Shown here in pieces: positions 62,651 to 64,000 of a DNA stretch of 64,000 bases; within the stretch, counting starts at the first letter, position 1; every line of letters starts with the position of its first letter. The notes under the pieces were generated by a model. That model saw only the letters and a program-made list of their open reading frames with translations. It did not search any database and was not told where the DNA came from. Both the position numbers and the translations under genes were made by a program. This DNA comes from an uncultured Sulfitobacter sp. (GTDB lineage Bacteria > Pseudomonadota > Alphaproteobacteria > Rhodobacterales > Rhodobacteraceae). Location: positions 62,001 to 126,000 of the forward strand of contig CANLOQ010000001.1 of NCBI GenBank assembly GCA_947492925.1. The letters run 5' to 3'.

Positions 62651-63916
62651 CTACAGCCACGCAGGGATGGTATCGCGATTTATCATTTCGTCAAAGGTCG
62701 GTCGTGGGCGGATAACCGCGAATTGATCGTCTTTCACCAGCACTTCGGGAATGAGAGGCCGCGAATTATACTCTGAACTCATCACCGCGCCGTAGGCACC
62801 GGCGGATCGGAAGGCCACCAGATCACCGGCGGCAAGCGGCGGCATCGGGCGCTGTTTGGCAAAGGTGTCACCGGATTCGCAGACCGGGCCGACAATATCG
62901 ATGGGCTGCGGTTCAATCCCCGGGGCGGGTTCGATCACCGGAATAATGTCGTGGTGCGCCTCGTACATGGCAGGTCGGATCAGGTCGTTCATCGCGCCAT
63001 CAAGGATCAGAAAGTCGCGCCCCTCGCCCGATTTGACATAAATAACTTCGCTCACCATCAGGCCCGCGTTGCCCGCGATCAGGCGGCCGGGTTCAATCTC
63101 GATCTCGCAGCCCAGATGGCCCAGCGTGCGTTTGACCAGCGCGCCGTAGTCCGACGGCAGCGGCGGATCCACATTTGACCGCTCGTATGGAATGCCCAAA
63201 CCGCCCCCCAGATCCAGCCGCGTGATGGTATGGCCATCGGCACGCAACACCTCTGTCAGCTCTGCAACCTTTTGATATGCCTGCTCATACGGGGCCAGAT
63301 CAGTCAGCTGTGATCCGATGTGTACGTCGATGCCGATGACATCCAGACCCGGCATGTCAGCGGCCATGTTGTAGACGTCGCGCGCGCGGGCAATGGGAAT
63401 GCCGAACTTGTTTTCGGATTTGCCGGTGGCGATCTTGGCGTGGGTCTTGGCATCTACATCCGGGTTCACCCGCACGGTGATTGGGGCCACAACCCGCAGT
63501 TCCTGTGCCACAGCATCCAGAATGGCCATCTCTGGCTCACTCTCTACGTTGAACTGTCGAATGCCACCTTCCAGCGCCAAGCGGATTTCGTCCCGCGTCT
63601 TGCCCACACCGGAAAAGACGATGCGATCCCCCGGCACGCCCGCCGCCCGCGCGCGGCGGTATTCACCACCCGACACCACATCCATGCCCGCGCCCGCCTG
63701 CGCCAGTGTGCGCAACACGGCCTGATTGGAATTGGCCTTCATCGCGTAACAGACCAGATGGTCCATCCCCTCCAGCGCCTCATCGAAAGCGCGGAAATGT
63801 CGCAGCAGCGTCGCAGTAGAATAGACATAAAACGGTGTGCCGACGGCGGCGGCAATCTCGGAAATCGCGACGTCCTCGGCAAAGAGCGCACCGTCACGGT
63901 ACAGGAAATGGTCCAT
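62651..63916 (-). CDS. lysA: Diaminopimelate decarboxylase
   Basis: 421 residues. Start FLYRDGALFAEDVAISEIAA; PLP Lys in VCYAMKANSNQAVL; GGGLGIPY for the phosphate; CESGDTFAKQ with catalytic Cys; FRSAGAYGAVMSSEYNSRP at the end. It converts meso-diaminopimelate to lysine in the cytosol. Fold type III PLP enzyme of usual length. GGAAAG ribosome binding site. Thirty-six bp after it begins the DUF4175 gene. Confidence 0.97.
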   Translation of the reverse strand: MDHFLYRDGALFAEDVAISEIAAAVGTPFYVYSTATLLRHFRAFDEALEGMDHLVCYAMKANSNQAVLRTLAQAGAGMDVVSGGEYRRARAAGVPGDRIVFSGVGKTRDEIRLALEGGIRQFNVESEPEMAILDAVAQELRVVAPITVRVNPDVDAKTHAKIATGKSENKFGIPIARARDVYNMAADMPGLDVIGIDVHIGSQLTDLAPYEQAYQKVAELTEVLRADGHTITRLDLGGGLGIPYERSNVDPPLPSDYGALVKRTLGHLGCEIEIEPGRLIAGNAGLMVSEVIYVKSGEGRDFLILDGAMNDLIRPAMYEAHHDIIPVIEPAPGIEPQPIDIVGPVCESGDTFAKQRPMPPLAAGDLVAFRSAGAYGAVMSSEYNSRPLIPEVLVKDDQFAVIRPRPTFDEMINRDTIPAWL

Positions 63917-64000
63917 GCTTCATCTTTCCACTACAACTCAAATCAACGTCAGCGAACCGGTGCTGTCCTCAGAAAAAGATAGAGCGGCAGGCCACAGGAC
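63917..64000 (-). other. Window end upstream of lysA, no clear gene
   Basis: On the minus strand two short frames are open from the edge: one ends at 63938 (...STGSLTLI) and one at 63949 (...LFLRTAPVR). Either could be the tail of an upstream gene; neither has a recognisable family end. In related genomes argH and a small lipoprotein gene often precede lysA. Confidence 0.2.

Overview
This window looks like chromosomal DNA of a marine alphaproteobacterium of the Rhodobacterales (Roseobacter group). The reasons are the GC-rich coding, the ethylmalonyl-CoA pathway genes (ccr, ecm, mcl2, mch) lying among the sdh, mdh, suc and lpdA genes, an Nfu-TsaB-RimI block, a luxR-luxI pair, and Rhodobacterales-type CtrA, Irr and FnrL sites. 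From memory Rhodobacter sphaeroides has a similar cluster. I cannot name the genus. No rRNA, tRNA, CRISPR array, insertion sequence or integrase was seen.

Layout. 1-388: end of a Shedu (DUF4263) anti-phage nuclease gene, AT-richer than the rest. 390-6910: housekeeping and small genes (DCC thiol oxidoreductase, hemolysin III family, M48 lipoprotein protease, YigZ-type protein, class IV aminotransferase, universal stress protein, Nfu, TsaB, RimI). 7013-11885: a BMP/Nup-type nucleoside ABC importer. 11992-13664: TauE/SafE exporter with its TIGR02186 partner. 13674-16928: RecD-like helicase, LuxI synthase, LuxR regulator and a small overlapping upstream gene. 17144-24874: ccr, PlsB-like acyltransferase, GNAT, DUF4239 membrane protein, ecm, H-NS-like protein and deoD. 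24941-27711: DUF1989 protein with a flavin dehydrogenase. 27784-34625: sdhCDAB with three extra genes between sdhA and sdhB, a DUF1194 protein and mdh. 34771-41381: PRC-barrel protein, second TauE/SafE protein, mcl2-nnrU-DUF1737-mch, an anaerobic-type universal stress protein and an unknown gene. 41710-54439: sucC-sucD-sucA-sucB-lpdA with ten extra genes, several of them secreted or membrane proteins. 54567-63916: MFS transporter, PPOX protein, acyltransferase, ftsX-ftsE, zinc-ribbon protein, a large DUF4175 protein and lysA.

How it fits together. The core is acetyl-CoA metabolism. Ccr, Ecm, Mch and Mcl2 carry out steps that turn crotonyl-CoA into glyoxylate, propionyl-CoA and acetyl-CoA, and malate and succinyl-CoA feed into Mdh, Sdh and the Suc/Lpd complexes encoded next door.

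The most interesting signals are regulatory or inserted. An identical 10-bp palindrome, TGTGATCACA, lies once upstream of sdhC and twice, 21 bp apart, upstream of sucC, which suggests a shared and as yet unnamed TCA-cycle regulator. A long hairpin covers the ribosome binding site of the H-NS-like gene. An AT-rich foreign-looking gene sits directly behind sucB. Three TTAA-N7-TTAA (CtrA-type) boxes each lie next to a -10-like element. An Irr-type box precedes the Nfu gene, and a near-ideal FNR-type promoter precedes the second universal stress gene.
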